Shown: positions 39,284 to 52,985 of the stretch, one piece after another
How positions within the stretch are numbered: the first letter of the stretch is position 1
How the letters are laid out: every line of letters starts with the position of its first letter
Origin: Allolobophora icterica
Lineage: Eukaryota; Annelida; Clitellata; Crassiclitellata; Lumbricidae
Assembly (NCBI GenBank): GCA_963556255.1
Contig: OY744605.1
Location: 6,153,222-6,217,221, forward strand
Length of the DNA stretch: 64,000 nucleotides
Direction: 5' to 3'
Program-made: the position numbers and the translations under genes
Notes under the pieces: model-generated
The model's database searches: none
The model's input: only the letters and a program-made list of their open reading frames with translations
Told to the model about the DNA's origin: nothing

Positions 39284-41071
39284 TTATGGTGCCTCTAATT
39301 CGATCACGGAGATGGCCACGCTCTGCTGACTGTCGCTGGTAGTCAGGGTTGGCTGACTGCTCTGCCAGCTTTCCTGACTGCTTCTTCGTGGGGGATTTGT
39401 TCCGACAACAGACTTTCCTCGAAAACCTGACGATGCTACACTATTGTGCTGGGATCCCCTTGCGCCCTTCCTACCACCTGCCCGGCAGCACAGGGTTTCG
39501 GTGACACTTCGTCTGAAGATGGGCATCACCGCGGCGTACACGAACGGAGTGGCTGATGAGTTGATGTTCGAAAGAAAGACGCCGATCTTCTGGATGGGCG
39601 TGTTCAGCTCGTAGACGGCCACTCCTATGTTACCAAGAAGGTAGTAGTGCAGGTCATAGCCAACGGTGCAGAGGAAGATGATCGTAACCGCAATGGCCGT
39701 CTTCGTGAGCTGATCGTTGGCACGGTCCAGTCGTTTCGACCTTCCGAGGCTGAGATCCGCCTCTCGGAGTTTGAGCTGGCGGATGACGATCCCGTAGCAG
39801 AGACCCATGAGTAGGACGGGGATGAGGTAAGTCGTCAGGTACGTGAAGATGACAAAGAAGAAGAAGTAGGTCTGGATTCTTGGTCCATCGAAGGCGTATT
39901 CGTTGAGACAGTCCTTCTCTGTCAGGCGTGTCTGTATGTAGCAACCGTGGGTGATGATCAGTGTAAGGACGTACAGCGCAACGTAGATCTTGACGAAGGT
40001 TGTCCTTGACCAGGCGCTCATCTCCGAGTGGCGGAAGGGCTTGCAGACTGCCAGGTAGCGCTCGTATGCGACTAGGATGAGGTTGTACGTCGAAGCGGTC
40101 ACTCCACCCCAGTAGAGCGCCTGACTGTGCCAGGCATAGCAGACCACAACGTCGAAATAGTAGAATCCGGTGAGCCAGTTAAATGGCTGCAGGATGAGCG
40201 TGGACGCCATGGCACAAACGAAAAAGTCTATGAGGGCCTGGTGATGCAAGAGAGCCAAGATCACCCGAGAGAATCCAGCGTTGTTGAGGAAGAGGGTGAT
40301 GAATGTGAAGAGGTTCGTGAGCGTTCCGATGAGGGTGCAGATTACCTGGACGTCGTCAAAAATGACCCTCCACAATGGGGTTTCTTCGGAGGACTTTGAT
40401 GTCTCGTTTCTGGGAGAACTGCTGTTGGTATAGTTGCTGTCTGTTAAGTTCTTCTCTTCCATGTAACCTTGGAAACATTCTGCGGTCATATTAAAAGAGT
40501 CTGTAGTCATAAGGCCCTCTATCATCTTTCTCGAACTCGCTATAATTGTCTCTGCCTCCTTCTGTCCCTGGTCTTCTGTTATCTCGTTGAAACGGTTCGT
40601 CAACATTTCAGAAGTTACCTTACGATTCTTATCTCCATCTTGAAGAAGCGAGAAAAACGTTTCCGGCTGTACACGTTTGGTACCAGAAGTGATATTTTCG
40701 TTGGAGTTCGATGTTGTCTCGTCACTGATATCATTTGAAGGATACTGCAGCTTATCAGATGCTTTAATTTGTGGCGTTGTATTGTATTCAGAACCAACGC
40801 ATTTGGTACCAGAAGTGGGGTTTCCTTTATAGTTCATCGTTGTTGGTTCGTCGCTTAACGCTGCAGACGATTTAGACGCATCTAATGTAACTCTCGTTGA
40901 GCTTCTTTCGACTTGTTCTCTGTTTGTTTTTGCAGCTGCCGCAACCAGCTGAGTGATGTCAGGAAAACTGACAACAGTTACATCTTTTACGTAGGTTGCA
41001 GTGATCGAGAGAATCATCCCTGTGAGGATGATGGATGAGTTGCTGAACATTGTTCTGTTCACAGTCTTCAT
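39284..41071 (-). CDS. Class-A (rhodopsin-like) G protein-coupled receptor, orphan
   Basis: The 595-residue frame is uninterrupted. Residues ~11-27 are hydrophobic and could be a signal peptide. A long Ser/Thr-rich ectodomain to ~235 carries about nine N-glycosylation sequons and two copies of an NPTSGTK / NITSGTK segment. Seven hydrophobic helices follow (about 241-262, 272-293, 315-336, 361-382, 401-428, 457-479, 492-514). Class-A marks are the Asn in TM1 (GTLTNLF), ALIDFF in TM2, Cys311 ahead of TM3, YERYLAVCKPF at the TM3 end (a DRY variant, E337-R338-Y339) and TPFVY in TM7 in place of NPxxY. The TM6 CWxP proline is missing. The CC pair at ~528 may be palmitoylated. It would signal at the plasma membrane; ligand and G protein are unknown. 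Absence of introns is seen, not proven. An upstream 5-prime exon is possible because a CACAG acceptor-like site lies just before the ATG. Confidence 0.85.
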   Translation of the reverse strand: MKTVNRTMFSNSSIILTGMILSITATYVKDVTVVSFPDITQLVAAAAKTNREQVERSSTRVTLDASKSSAALSDEPTTMNYKGNPTSGTKCVGSEYNTTPQIKASDKLQYPSNDISDETTSNSNENITSGTKRVQPETFFSLLQDGDKNRKVTSEMLTNRFNEITEDQGQKEAETIIASSRKMIEGLMTTDSFNMTAECFQGYMEEKNLTDSNYTNSSSPRNETSKSSEETPLWRVIFDDVQVICTLIGTLTNLFTFITLFLNNAGFSRVILALLHHQALIDFFVCAMASTLILQPFNWLTGFYYFDVVVCYAWHSQALYWGGVTASTYNLILVAYERYLAVCKPFRHSEMSAWSRTTFVKIYVALYVLTLIITHGCYIQTRLTEKDCLNEYAFDGPRIQTYFFFFVIFTYLTTYLIPVLLMGLCYGIVIRQLKLREADLSLGRSKRLDRANDQLTKTAIAVTIIFLCTVGYDLHYYLLGNIGVAVYELNTPIQKIGVFLSNINSSATPFVYAAVMPIFRRSVTETLCCRAGGRKGARGSQHNSVASSGFRGKSVVGTNPPRRSSQESWQSSQPTLTTSDSQQSVAISVIELEAP

Positions 41072-41560
41072 ATTTTCAGGTGCATCTGTGCAATATAATG
41101 TATTTTATTAAAACATTTTCTATATCGCCTTCAACATCTCCGAAAAGCATTGTTTTCGAGGCATTGTTACCGATTCAAACAGGTGAGACTTATGGTAAAC
41201 AGACAATTAGTATCGAGCTGAAACAATTGCAACAGTAAATAAATTTACTGGAAGGTAGCTTCAAAAGGAAGGTCCGTTGCACAAAAACTAATCGACATTA
41301 ATCTGTTCTATATACGGCGAAATGGGGCATTGGTACATTCATGTATCGCGTCTTTCCAATCAACACCTTTACTTGATACTGGACTCAATCCAGTCTCGGT
41401 ATTATTGCTCTGCCAATCTACCCTACGCTTAGAATTTAATTAACGTTATAGAAATTTCCAGTTTACGATTAGCCTATTTACTTACAATTAATGTGCACAT
41501 CTGGACCGTCCAGCTCTGTAATTATAAGAATAGTAGTAACATAGTAGTAGTAGGCTCACG
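41072..41560. other. Upstream of the receptor gene, no feature
   Basis: No promoter element can be assigned with confidence. No gene or repeat is seen. Confidence 0.35.
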
Positions 41561-41569
41561 TTCCCGTGA

Positions 41570-41710
41570 AGACCAAAAATGAATTGGATGGATAACATCA
41601 GAACATGGACTGAACTCTCATTTGAGCAACTCATAAGGAAGGTTGAGAACAGACAACAATGGAGGAAGATTGCGCATGACGCGGTCAAGCCTCGCTTCAA
41701 GGATGATTGA
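41570..41710 (+). pseudogene. RTE 3-prime-end fragment
   Basis: It encodes RPKMNWMDNIRTWTELSF, then ENRQQWRKIAHDAVKPRFKDD and a TGA at 41708-41710, the same ending as the RTE element at 5997-8859. Everything upstream is lost. TAG-rich sequence follows the stop within about 70 bases. Confidence 0.85.
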
Positions 41711-41781
41711 GAACAGAACAGAACAGTAGAGTCTAGTAGAAGTATTAATAGTGTACGAATAGTAGAAGCAGTTGTAATGTT

Positions 41782-41916
<135 letters not shown>

Positions 41917-41969
41917 TTAACACAGACTATACGTCTTCTGAATCACTTAAACCCTTGTTACGTTATGTT

Positions 41970-42210
<241 letters not shown>

Positions 42211-42860
42211 GCTCAGCAGGTATCACGCTAGATGTATGACAACCCTATTCACACTCATCTATTTTCAAATTGTTAATCTAGTGACCGCACCATTGATCAG
42301 CGTTATTTCTATATTCCGTCTTTCAGTCATTGAACTTCGCCAGATTTGTTCTTTTGCACTAGTAACACCTCTATTCAATATTGAACTCTTGGAAATATGT
42401 TTTCCGATTTGTCCATATTGCCAACAACAACAAATTTTTAAATGTGTTGGATGAAAGTAAGGCAAGTAGTACACGTCAGACCGTCCTTCCTGTTTTAACC
42501 TATATTCTTTTGTACAGACAAACTCCATGCTGCCAATATTTGACCATGCATTAAGCGTGCATTTATAAACATAAAATCAATTACTTAGATACGGAGGATC
42601 ACTTAGATACGGAGGATCGTCACGCTTCATTGATTTCCGCACAACAAACAAATCGCATGATACATGTATGTGGAACCACTCACACAACCCCATTGTACGA
42701 TATGATCATGGGCCCATTCATGATACGAGCTGGTGTCAGGAGAACGGAACAAATAAATGCAAATGATGAAGTAAATTTAAAGGAGATAATGGCTACATGA
42801 TAAGACACTCGATACGCATTAGGCTCACCATTCAATTGGTATCAGATGAATTTATAGGCT
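42211..42860. other. Intergenic sequence, one 20-bp tandem duplication
   Basis: ACTTAGATACGGAGGATC is duplicated at about 42580-42617. No gene or known repeat. Confidence 0.4.
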
Positions 42861-42925
42861 TATTATTGTTATTAATACTACTATTACTAATAATAATAAT
42901 AATAACAATAATAATAATAATAATA

Positions 42926-42971
<46 letters not shown>

Positions 42972-42991
42972 GCTATTATTATTATTATTAT
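42861..42991. repeat. (TAA)n-(TTA)n inverted microsatellite
   Basis: The tract switches from TAATAA to TTATTA near 42927, making a palindromic microsatellite. Confidence 0.93.
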
Positions 42992-43014
42992 TTATTAATT
43001 ACTTAATTAATAAT

Positions 43015-43240
43015 ATTGTTATTATTTGCCCTGAGGTACTTCATTCCCTCGGGGTTTCAGAGATTATTTTCTGGGACGATTATTCCTCGTCCAAATCATA
43101 TTGGGCTGTTACCATCATGCCGCAGAAAGCGACCGCGTTGAACCTTTACTTTTTTGCCCTGAGGTAGCTTACTTCATTCCCCAAGGCATTAGAAATTATT
43201 AGTTTTATTATTATTGTTGTTATTAGCTTCAAATTCCATT
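43015..43240 (-). pseudogene. R4/Dong-like retroelement 3-prime fragments
   Basis: On the minus strand, bases ~43140-43080 encode RFNAVAFCGMM, then a DLDEE end and stop. This parallels QRYNAIAFRGTF, then AEDEA, in the frame at 49475-50275. It is followed by the CCCCGAGGGAATGAAGTACC tail and AATAAT. A second tail fragment lies at 43160-43190. ATT-rich tracts border both sides. Confidence 0.7.
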
Positions 43241-43664
43241 ATTTAGATAAAACAAATGGATATTTAAGAACACTGATCAATTCCTAATTGGAGCTACTGA
43301 CGGGTTTCTCTTATGTGAATTGAGCCCTCCATGAAAGAATCATGTAAAATGCCAATCAAAGACTCACAGGAAGCCGTTGCAATCTAGTCTCAGGAAGCCA
43401 GTGCCAATTAATAAAGAGAAGGGATTGCATTAGACGATCCTTAATTTAAGGGAAATAAAGACGACTTAAGTATTTTCATGAACCGAGAAATTATTCGGAT
43501 TAGTGTAGGCTTTACCTAAGTAGATCCAGGGCTACGATAATTAGTTGGCTTACACGTGCATAGACCACAGGAGAATGTTCCTAGCGTGATCATAACCTTG
43601 AAGAAGCTCGTGCAGTCCTAATTAACCGTTGTTGTTAGTTAATATGCGTGTGCTACGAAAATTT

Positions 43665-43875
43665 ATACCCTCCCTGCATCTCTTCGTTCCTTTGTGTCAT
43701 TTCGTGGACAACTTAAAACTCACCGCTTTCGAATTGCTTATCCACCATTGGCTGCCTCTCTGTCTTATGTACTGTTCTTCTGGATATTGATCTTCCTACG
43801 GCTTGGTTTTGTTGCGCCATCGGTTGAAGCCTTGTGCACTAGATTACGTCGGTATAGAAATTAGCATTAAATAAA
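43665..43875 (+). pseudogene. CR1-like carboxy-terminal fragment, family B
   Basis: It encodes LPASLRSFVSFRGQLKTHRF, then RIAYPPLAA, the usual CR1 tail, followed by the family B 3-prime end shared with 33211-33378 and 39030-39160. The element is truncated upstream. Confidence 0.75.
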
Positions 43876-44146
43876 TTAATAATAAGTATTATCTTTGATG
43901 GAGTTTATTTCAACGGAGGATGAAATCATTCTCCCTCGCGGATATTTCTTCATGATGGGGATTCTGAGAATCTCTCCAGGAACTGATCTGCAGGAGGAAG
44001 ACTTTTGCAGATGAATGATGGAGACTGTTGCAGATGAATGATGAAGGTCACGCATGAGTGACCTCTAGGTTCCGATAGATATGAACAAAGTCAGCCAGTC
44101 ACAAGTTTAACTAAATGGAAAACCGACGAGATATAAGATAGATATG

Positions 44147-44538
<392 letters not shown>

Positions 44539-45333
44539 TGTTACGTGTATTCATGTGCCGATAAGGACTAGCTAGGTACGACGGACGCCATGCTTGATTG
44601 GTCTCTATACGTAGGATGGGTGACATCTCGCTATAAACTCCGCCGTTCTACGCAGTTGAGATAGTACGATTTTTGTTTGTCGGCTGTTTCGGATTGACGT
44701 TGCTTTGGTCTCCGTTTCTGGAAGACATTTGTAATTTGAGATCGTTCGCTTTAGTCTTCTTTTCGTGGATGACATTTGTAATTTGCTTTGAACTCGGCGT
44801 TAGACGTCTACTGTTCGATTTGCCGGTATTTGCTTGTAGTCGACTTTCGACGCTGGTTCTGGTTTGCTGTGGTCGTGCTGTCGTGTTTCGCCAGCTGTCA
44901 GTGTTCGTCGTGTCTTCGTGTGAAAGGCATAAATCGCATGTACGTTGCTAACAAAGAGTATTTTATAGAACCCGGGAATTCCATTCCATGGAAGAAGCAG
45001 AATCACATTAGACAAAACACGCCACAAGATGGATAGATAGCCTAGAGAGAGAAACAGACAGAGAGACAGAGACATAATCGAAAGACAGAGACACAGAGAG
45101 GCGGGCAGACACAAGCGGACAAAGACACAGACAGAAACAGACAGACATACAGAAACACACAGAGATCGAAGAATTGAATTTGAAGAATATCTATGACAAA
45201 GGAAGCAGCTACAAAGGCAGCACGTGTCTTATCAATATTAAAATCGGTATCGTCTTCACGATTTGTCGTATCTTTGCAAAGATAAGTAGTCTGAAGGAAT
45301 CGACGAATAATTAATGAAATATCAGACGAACAA
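44539..45333. other. Intergenic, possible but unproven LTR-like segment
   Basis: TGTTACGTG at 44539 and a TATAAA-like CTATAAACTCC near 44630 resemble an LTR 5-prime half, but no matching second LTR, primer site or target duplication is seen. GACAGA-rich low-complexity sequence fills about 45045-45160. Confidence 0.3.
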
Positions 45334-45604
45334 ATGGATGGATGGATGGATGGATGGATGGATGGATGGATGGATGGATGGATGGATGGATGGATGGATG
45401 GATGGATGGATGGATGGATGGATGGATGGATGGATGGATGGATGGATGGATGGATGGATGGATGGATGGATGGATGGATGGATGGATGGATGGATGGATG
45501 GATTTATAGATGGATTTATAGATGGATTTATAGATGGATGGATGGATGGATGGACGGACGGACGGATGGATGGATGGATGGATGCATTGATGGATAGATG
45601 GATG
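45334..45604. repeat. (GGAT)n tetranucleotide array
   Basis: About 60 units, interrupted by three TTTATAGAT units near 45500-45532 and a few GGAC units. Confidence 0.97.
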
Positions 45605-46172
45605 AGCGAATGAAGGATTGAATGAAGGAACAAACGAATGAATGAGAGAAAAACGAGATTGGTGAATACTCTGCAGGATTGAGGAATAACTTGTTAAAAT
45701 ATATCAAGACTTAATTAACTAATTGATTTATTTAATGCACACCTTATCAATCAGGTACGATATGACAATTAGCATCAAAAAGATAAAGTTCACGATGCAA
45801 GCAAAGGACAGACATCAACGGCGAGGAATTCAGGTAAGGGAATTCTGATTCCAGGTGATCATTGTCACGCAAGGTATAAATACACCACACAAAAATCAGA
45901 AGAAGAATGGCAATGGGCAAAGACGCATTCTGAAGTGAAAAGAGTTACTGATAGGAAAATTGAACAAGAGCTTAAAGAAGCGAATGATTTGGAGCGTGGT
46001 ATTGCATGGATCCGAAACATGGACCGCTGGGAAGGAGGCCATGGCATCAAGCGATTCTCCGCCTTCAAAATGTGGATTTTCTCGGGGAATGGAAAAAATA
46101 AAACAAACCAGAAGAAGGAAAGCAGTTACTTGCATCCCTTTTCTAAGTCTTGCAAGGGTCTCTCTCTACCTG
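45605..46172. other. Intergenic sequence, no supported gene
   Basis: A frame here reads through into the neighbouring TATC array and is not credible as a gene. Confidence 0.4.
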
Positions 46173-46998
<826 letters not shown>

Positions 46999-47293
46999 CT
47001 AGCTAGCTAGCTAGCTAGCTAACTGACTAACTAACCTACCAGCTAACTAACTATCAAATCTGTTTGTCTCTGTTTCTCTCTCTCCGGGGTTGCGCTCTTT
47101 ATGGATGTAATCCACATAGTAGCTATCTATCTCCGTGTATCTATCTAGCAGAGAGATTATAAAGACTTAGAGCATTAGCTTTCAAATGAAGTGAAGTCTG
47201 CCAGAGGACTTTCAGTGAATCGAACTGATGACGAAGGCAAGCTCCCTTTATAATCTAGACATCGTAGAAGTCGGCTTAAGTTGCACCTGTATA

Positions 47294-47630
47294 CATAGGC
47301 GCCGACTTCTTGGGGGCCTTTGGGTGCCAATGCAACCAGAGAGAAAATTCAAATTTTTTACACCTAACAGCAATCTCACAATGTGAGAAGTACAACTACA
47401 ACACAAATACCCAACATTGCATGATCTCACAGTCACACTCCGTACATAAATAAATAATTTATTTATTTATTATTTAAAATAAATAAATAATAACACTGGA
47501 CAAGAAAACACGTTTCTTTCTCCGAAAATCCGATAAGACTCACCTACCTAAGGGGAGGGGGTATGGAAATGGAGGGAGGACCCATGCACCCAGTGGCACC
47601 CAGAGACAAAAGCAAAAGTCGGCGCCTATG
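47294..47630. mobile_element. hAT-like MITE, 337 bp
   Basis: The ends CATAGGCGCCGACTT and their exact complement are flanked by CCTGTATA (47286-47293) and CATGTATA (47631-47638), seven of eight identical. No coding. Confidence 0.88.
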
Positions 47631-48410
47631 CATGTATACATATGACTTTACGAGATTCAAATAATTATTATATATAGGCCTAAACGCCACGCAAAGTCAA
47701 GCAGGTGTTATGTTACCCAGTAATAATAACCTGCATCCGGCCCCTATTGTACAATCTTCCCATTCAGAAAGTCAAGAGCTTTTATATTTACAAAAACAGA
47801 TATAATTGTGCCTGCTATGTAACTCTTACCATTCGGTTGACATTGTAAATCACTCTGGTATTAGCTTGCTGCTGACGATTCTGTAGGCCTATAAATTGTC
47901 GTTAATTACAATTACAATTACGGTAGCGCGCTTGGCCTGTCACCTAACTGTTGCCTCTTCGAGTCTACATGTTAGGCGGATTTCATATAACAACACTGGA
48001 TGGGTTGTTAACACGTAAATACGACGCGGCGCTCGTGAATAAGCTGGTGTTTGCACTTACATGTAGCTTTAGAGTAGCGCTTTAGAAATTTGGAGTTTAC
48101 GATTACGATTAACGATTACGATTACAATTAACGATTACGATAACGATAACGATTAACAATTACGATTAGATTACGTAGTTTTCTCTCTCACCAATCTGCA
48201 GAGTTTGTTACCGGCGTATACTGTATACCATTAAATTAATTTACTGATGCAATTTATATAGTGCTGTGTGATTGATTAATCGGTGGCAAACCTAACTGCT
48301 GTTAAATGTCATTGTTAGCAGAACAATGTACGGAAAACAAGAAGAGTCACCATTAGTGGGTCCACGCACACACGTAGAGCCAACCAGTCAAACCTACCCA
48401 GTCTGTCTTT
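47631..48410. repeat. Intergenic with a CR1-type tail of ATTACG repeats
   Basis: TAGCGCTTTAGAAATTTGG, then repeated ACGATT words near 48065-48175, looks like a CR1-type 3-prime end with an expanded tail. Words related, in inverse orientation, to the 4116-type repeat lie near 48355-48390. Nothing else. Confidence 0.45.
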
Positions 48411-48804
<394 letters not shown>

Positions 48805-49139
48805 ACCATCATTAACAAGTGACACACAATCATCGGATGTTACCTGCTGGAAACTGAGGGCTGCTGAAGAGAGAGACAGAGTCGCTTCTCATCAACTTAG
48901 AGATGACTCGAAAACACCTTCTCTGCCAATCAACGACGTCATCGTTTTCACCAACGATCATCCAAAATACATCTCTACATGGTATTTATAGCGCCGCGGT
49001 GTGTGCCGCCATCTAGTGAATAAATAGGTGCTTGCATATGTGGCGGCCTCTTGCGAATGTTGCATGACTTAGTTGGCGTCACACTAAGTTCAGAGCTGAA
49101 GCTCCTGTCACAAGTATAATTTTTGTCATTGTTTTTGTA
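48805..49139. other. Intergenic sequence, nothing recognised
   Basis: GTATTTATAGCGCCGC near 48980 resembles an inverted CR1-type terminus. No gene. Confidence 0.35.
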
Positions 49140-49257
49140 ATTATTGCTATTAGTTTTTTGCCGGGATGTACAAATGATCCATCAAGAATTAAAAAATTAT
49201 TAGGAGAGCACAAAAAGTTCTGGGATAGATAGAACTCGTCAAGATACAGAGGAGTAA
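49140..49257 (-). mobile_element. R4/Dong-like 3-prime-end fragment
   Basis: Read on the minus strand it contains CTCCTAATAATTTTTTAA and TGATGGATCATTTGTAC, then CCCGGCAAAAA, parallel to the tails at 32640 and 49410. (ATT)n follows directly on its right. Confidence 0.5.
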
Positions 49258-49258
49258 T

Positions 49259-49345
<87 letters not shown>

Positions 49346-49405
49346 TACTATTACTATTATTATTATAATAATAATTATTATTATTATTATCATTATTATT
49401 ATTTT
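49258..49405. repeat. (ATT)n microsatellite between two R4/Dong-like pieces
   Basis: About 45 ATT units, an ATTACT patch, then TAATAA and back to ATT. Confidence 0.96.
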
Positions 49406-49474
49406 TTTCCCTAAGGTACATATGATCCCTCGGGGACTTAGATATTAGACTATTTATTGTTTTTCTCCGGAAAA

Positions 49475-50275
49475 TCAGGCCTCGTCCTCCGCTAAGTCAT
49501 TAAACGTGCCACGAAAAGCGATGGCATTATAGCGCTGAATACAGATGGAAAGGCGCTGGAAGAGGAACGTAACCTCTCGCGGCTCCCCAGAGATGGCCGA
49601 GAGTCGCCGACCAACCTCTCGAAGGAAACTGATCCCGGCGGCGTTTATTGGCCCCAGTGTCTCGATGGCAATGGGCAAGAACAGGTGGGACGGGGGCAGC
49701 CCCGAATATTTCTCCGATTTGCGAATGGCAGCCTGCTCCGCCGCGGCTCCTCCAGCATTGGCTGTGTGAGTGATGTAAGATGCGGCGCAGGTGTGAATCA
49801 CCGTGGCGTCCCAGGCCAGGTATTTACCGGACGCCCACGGGATCATTGTGGCCCCATCGGGTCTCTTGCCATCTGTACGGAACAAGCCTGACGGCTCCTT
49901 CGTACTCGGGACATCAGCCTTTCGAAGGGCTCGCCAGACTATGTCATTGATGTCGTGATGGCGAAGAGCTCGCCCGAACGCCAATCGACAGGCAAGGCCG
50001 TGTTGGCCGTCCTGGCCCACCAAGTCGCCGCAGCCACAACGGTGGGGGCCACAGAGATCGAGACCTAGCCGGAGGCCGACTGCGACCCGTATAGCCTCGT
50101 TATTCAAGCACAGGCCGCACGATGGAATCGGCAGAACGGACAGCCAGTCCCCGGAATGTGGAAATCCCACCGCCAGCAATCGCGCCCGGTCCATCGGTGT
50201 GTCTGCACCCGCCCAAACCGTCGATCTGTCCACTTCAACAACCGGTCCGTCCCAGATTGCCTGTTTTGTTGGCAT
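49475..50275 (-). CDS. Carboxy-terminal part of an R4/Dong-type retrotransposon (RLE nuclease)
   Basis: The 266-codon frame has no stop. It contains a cysteine-histidine cluster (C80, C82, H92, C96) followed at about 138-159 by KRPDG, then LAWDATV. A CCHC knuckle followed by RPD and a second acidic strand is the layout of the restriction-like endonuclease that ends R2/R4/NeSL-type elements. The protein then continues KYSGLPP, FLPIAIETLGPIN and FLFQRLSICIQRYNAIA. The reverse transcriptase is missing upstream (5-prime truncation near 50290). The 3-prime untranslated tail (49410-49474) runs into (TAA)n, and (ATT)/(ATC)n borders the truncated 5-prime side. The R4 assignment rests on the fold pattern and target sequence, not on a database match. 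Confidence 0.6.
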   Translation of the reverse strand: MPTKQAIWDGPVVEVDRSTVWAGADTPMDRARLLAVGFPHSGDWLSVLPIPSCGLCLNNEAIRVAVGLRLGLDLCGPHRCGCGDLVGQDGQHGLACRLAFGRALRHHDINDIVWRALRKADVPSTKEPSGLFRTDGKRPDGATMIPWASGKYLAWDATVIHTCAASYITHTANAGGAAAEQAAIRKSEKYSGLPPSHLFLPIAIETLGPINAAGISFLREVGRRLSAISGEPREVTFLFQRLSICIQRYNAIAFRGTFNDLAEDEA

Positions 50276-50296
50276 TGGGTTGACACAAGATGGAAG

Positions 50297-50477
<181 letters not shown>

Positions 50478-52844
50478 ACTTCGAGAATTCGTGACTTTCG
50501 GTTTTAAAATTCGTAATAATTCGCGAATTTTTGATCTATTTTAAAATTCGTAAAAATTCGTAAAAATTCCTTGCGTCATTGTTGCAACTTTTTACATAGA
50601 CAGTGGCGTTTTACATAAACAGCGCAAGCAACAACAACAAATGTGGTGACGTCATGATTTGTTGTGTTAAGCTTCTGCTTAGAATTTAATGTAAAATTCA
50701 ATACAAAAGTCTATTGCGTAACGAGCTAATTCTGATTTATCGGTAATATTTAGTGATTACTGCCGAAAAAAACTGAAAAATATTTAACTAATTTCATTAC
50801 GAATCGCTGCATTTTGTTTTCGTTATCACATTTTATTATACAAAAATTAGTTTAGAATTATTTTAAGTATACAAGGGACATTATGGAACAAAAACCTGTG
50901 TCCTCCGACCTCGTCCTCATGACTTTTCACTCCCTTGCGAGGATGACTCTAACTTTATACCTAGAGTTTGATATAATAATATTTATTGATTACTTATATT
51001 AACTACCTTTATACCACTCATCTAATCCTTTTATAACTCCTGCTGTAACCATTTAGTGTTTTCAAGTTGTGTTCTGGCAACTTTGTAATTAGTAATAAAC
51101 GTTTTAAAGGTGTATAAATAGAAATTGCATTATCCACTGTTCAGTGACATCATACGACTGTCAAGGCCGTTTACGTTAAACTCACCGTAAAACGTTTTCC
51201 GGTAGACCTTGTCAATTACTTTAGAGTTTTCTTTGTTCCACCAAAATACCCTTATTTTTATATAGAGATTACCGGTAGTTAAGCCATAGTCTTGAAATTG
51301 ACAGTTGGCCTGTGAATGCCAGAAGTTAATTAGATGAGAACAATTAACAATTATAGTAATATTTAAGTGACCAGCATCTGTGACCATCTCTATTGAATAT
51401 AAAATTAGAATAGAGTCAGGGCTATGTGCAGCGGTTCGAGGCTAAAGACCGAGAAGTGTCGACAGCTGATTGGAGAAGTTCAGTTCCAACGGATGACGAT
51501 CTCCTGTCATCTGCTCCGCATGCTCAGTAAACGTTCCTAGATTTACGGAGGACAGTTGAGATGGTTGACGTTGGTAAGGTTGGCATCTAACTCCTGATCC
51601 GGTGAATATTACGAGAAGTAGCGTAAGGACGATCAGTCCGTTGTGCTGTGAAGATACTGGAGGAGAGATCTTGTTGAAACTTTAAGATCGTCTGGCGATA
51701 GAACTGTTGAGTGTGGGAGGATGAGATCGACGTAAAGTAGCGTAAGTTACCGATGCTATATGTTCAGCAGTTGCTGAATAATCGTCAGATCTCCGTCACC
51801 ACACGTATTTTGGTAGTGCCAGTCCAAAGCCTGAAGAAAGGAGAAGGGCGACGCTAATCATCTTTGTTATGATACAGTGTCTTTAAACAGCAACTAATTG
51901 CCAGACTTGCTCTTCATGAATAAATCATAACATGCCTCTAAACGGTACTAAAGCGAGTCCCTAGTTAGACACCCTCAAAACGGGGTTTGCTAACGCTATA
52001 TATTCAGCCGTCGCCGTTAAATCGACTCCGATGTGTAGTTCGAAATTTGTTTAGGTTTTGAGCTGTTGGGCTGAAATATGTACATAATATAAGTATGTTA
52101 TAGGTTTTTTTACCCATTTGTATATATTATGTTAATATTGCTTGTTTGTTTTGATTACTTATGTAATAATTTTTAACTAAAACAAGAATCACATGTCAAA
52201 ATTCCATTAATAATAAATAATCAATAAGCTGTATTAAAAATTAAACGTAATACGTAGATTAAGAATCTCTGATCATATTACAGTTGTGTTTTATTTCTTT
52301 TAATCTATAACATATGATGAAGAAATAATGTTTTCAATGTTTGCATGCATTTATATAATATTGTTTAATTGTTTTGAATGAAAAAATGTTGAAAATTAAA
52401 AATTAAAAAATTAAAAATTTCATGTCATAATAATATGTATTGTACATTTGATAATAAGGCTATTTTATAATTGAATAACTATATTACAAATCTCATGTAC
52501 ATTATAAATGTTCATCAATCATTTAATTTATTTTATATTTTGTGTATAACAATTAATGCAAAATGTTGTTTAATGTGATAAAGATTGTCTTTTCTTAATA
52601 CAAGTATCATTGACATTATTAACTGTAGATATATAATTATATATAATTTATGATGTCATAAAAATGACTATTATGAACATCGTAAGGTGCTGTTTTGACA
52701 CTTCTAAATCCTGTCTGTTGGACTCTGTAAATTCTGTTTTAAATGCATTGTTCATACTGTTGAATTGTCGTCAACGACCTGTGATGTCATATGATGACGT
52801 TAAACCATTGGATTAAAAAATCAATCTTAATTTCTTTGAAACTT
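50478..52844. repeat. Repeat mosaic, no gene
   Basis: AAATTCGTAA words cluster at 50500-50570. A reverse-oriented fold-back arm (GTAGTGCCAGTCC, GAAGGGCGACGCTAATC) lies at 51800-51880. GCTATATATTCAGCCGTCGC modules lie near 51995. A close paralogue of 16621-16978 occupies 52455-52800 and provides the empty site for the CR1 at 16979. Confidence 0.5.
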
Positions 52845-52985
52845 TTCTAGGTTAGATCGACGTAAACGGCTCTGACAGTCAGAAGATGTCGCTAAACAGT
52901 GGCTAATAAAATGCTCATTTTAAAAACCTTTACAACGGCGTTGGCCGACGCTATATATTTAGCAACTGCTGTTTAATCTCTACAT
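52845..52985 (+). repeat. Short module of the unclassified family, copy 1 of 4 in this stretch
   Basis: GATCGACGTAAACGGC, AGAAGATGTCGCTAAACAG, then GCCGACGCTATATATTTAGC. Like copies stand at 54858-54980, 55820-55945 and 55978-56110. Confidence 0.65.

Noticed and set aside
44539..44953. Solo LTR beginning TGTTACG with a TATA-like box
   Set aside because: No second LTR, no target duplication and no primer-binding site; kept only as a remark.
45935..46170. Frame start [22 protein letters not shown] as a small gene
   Set aside because: It reads directly into the TATC array, has no recognisable domain and no support for a splice or stop before the array.
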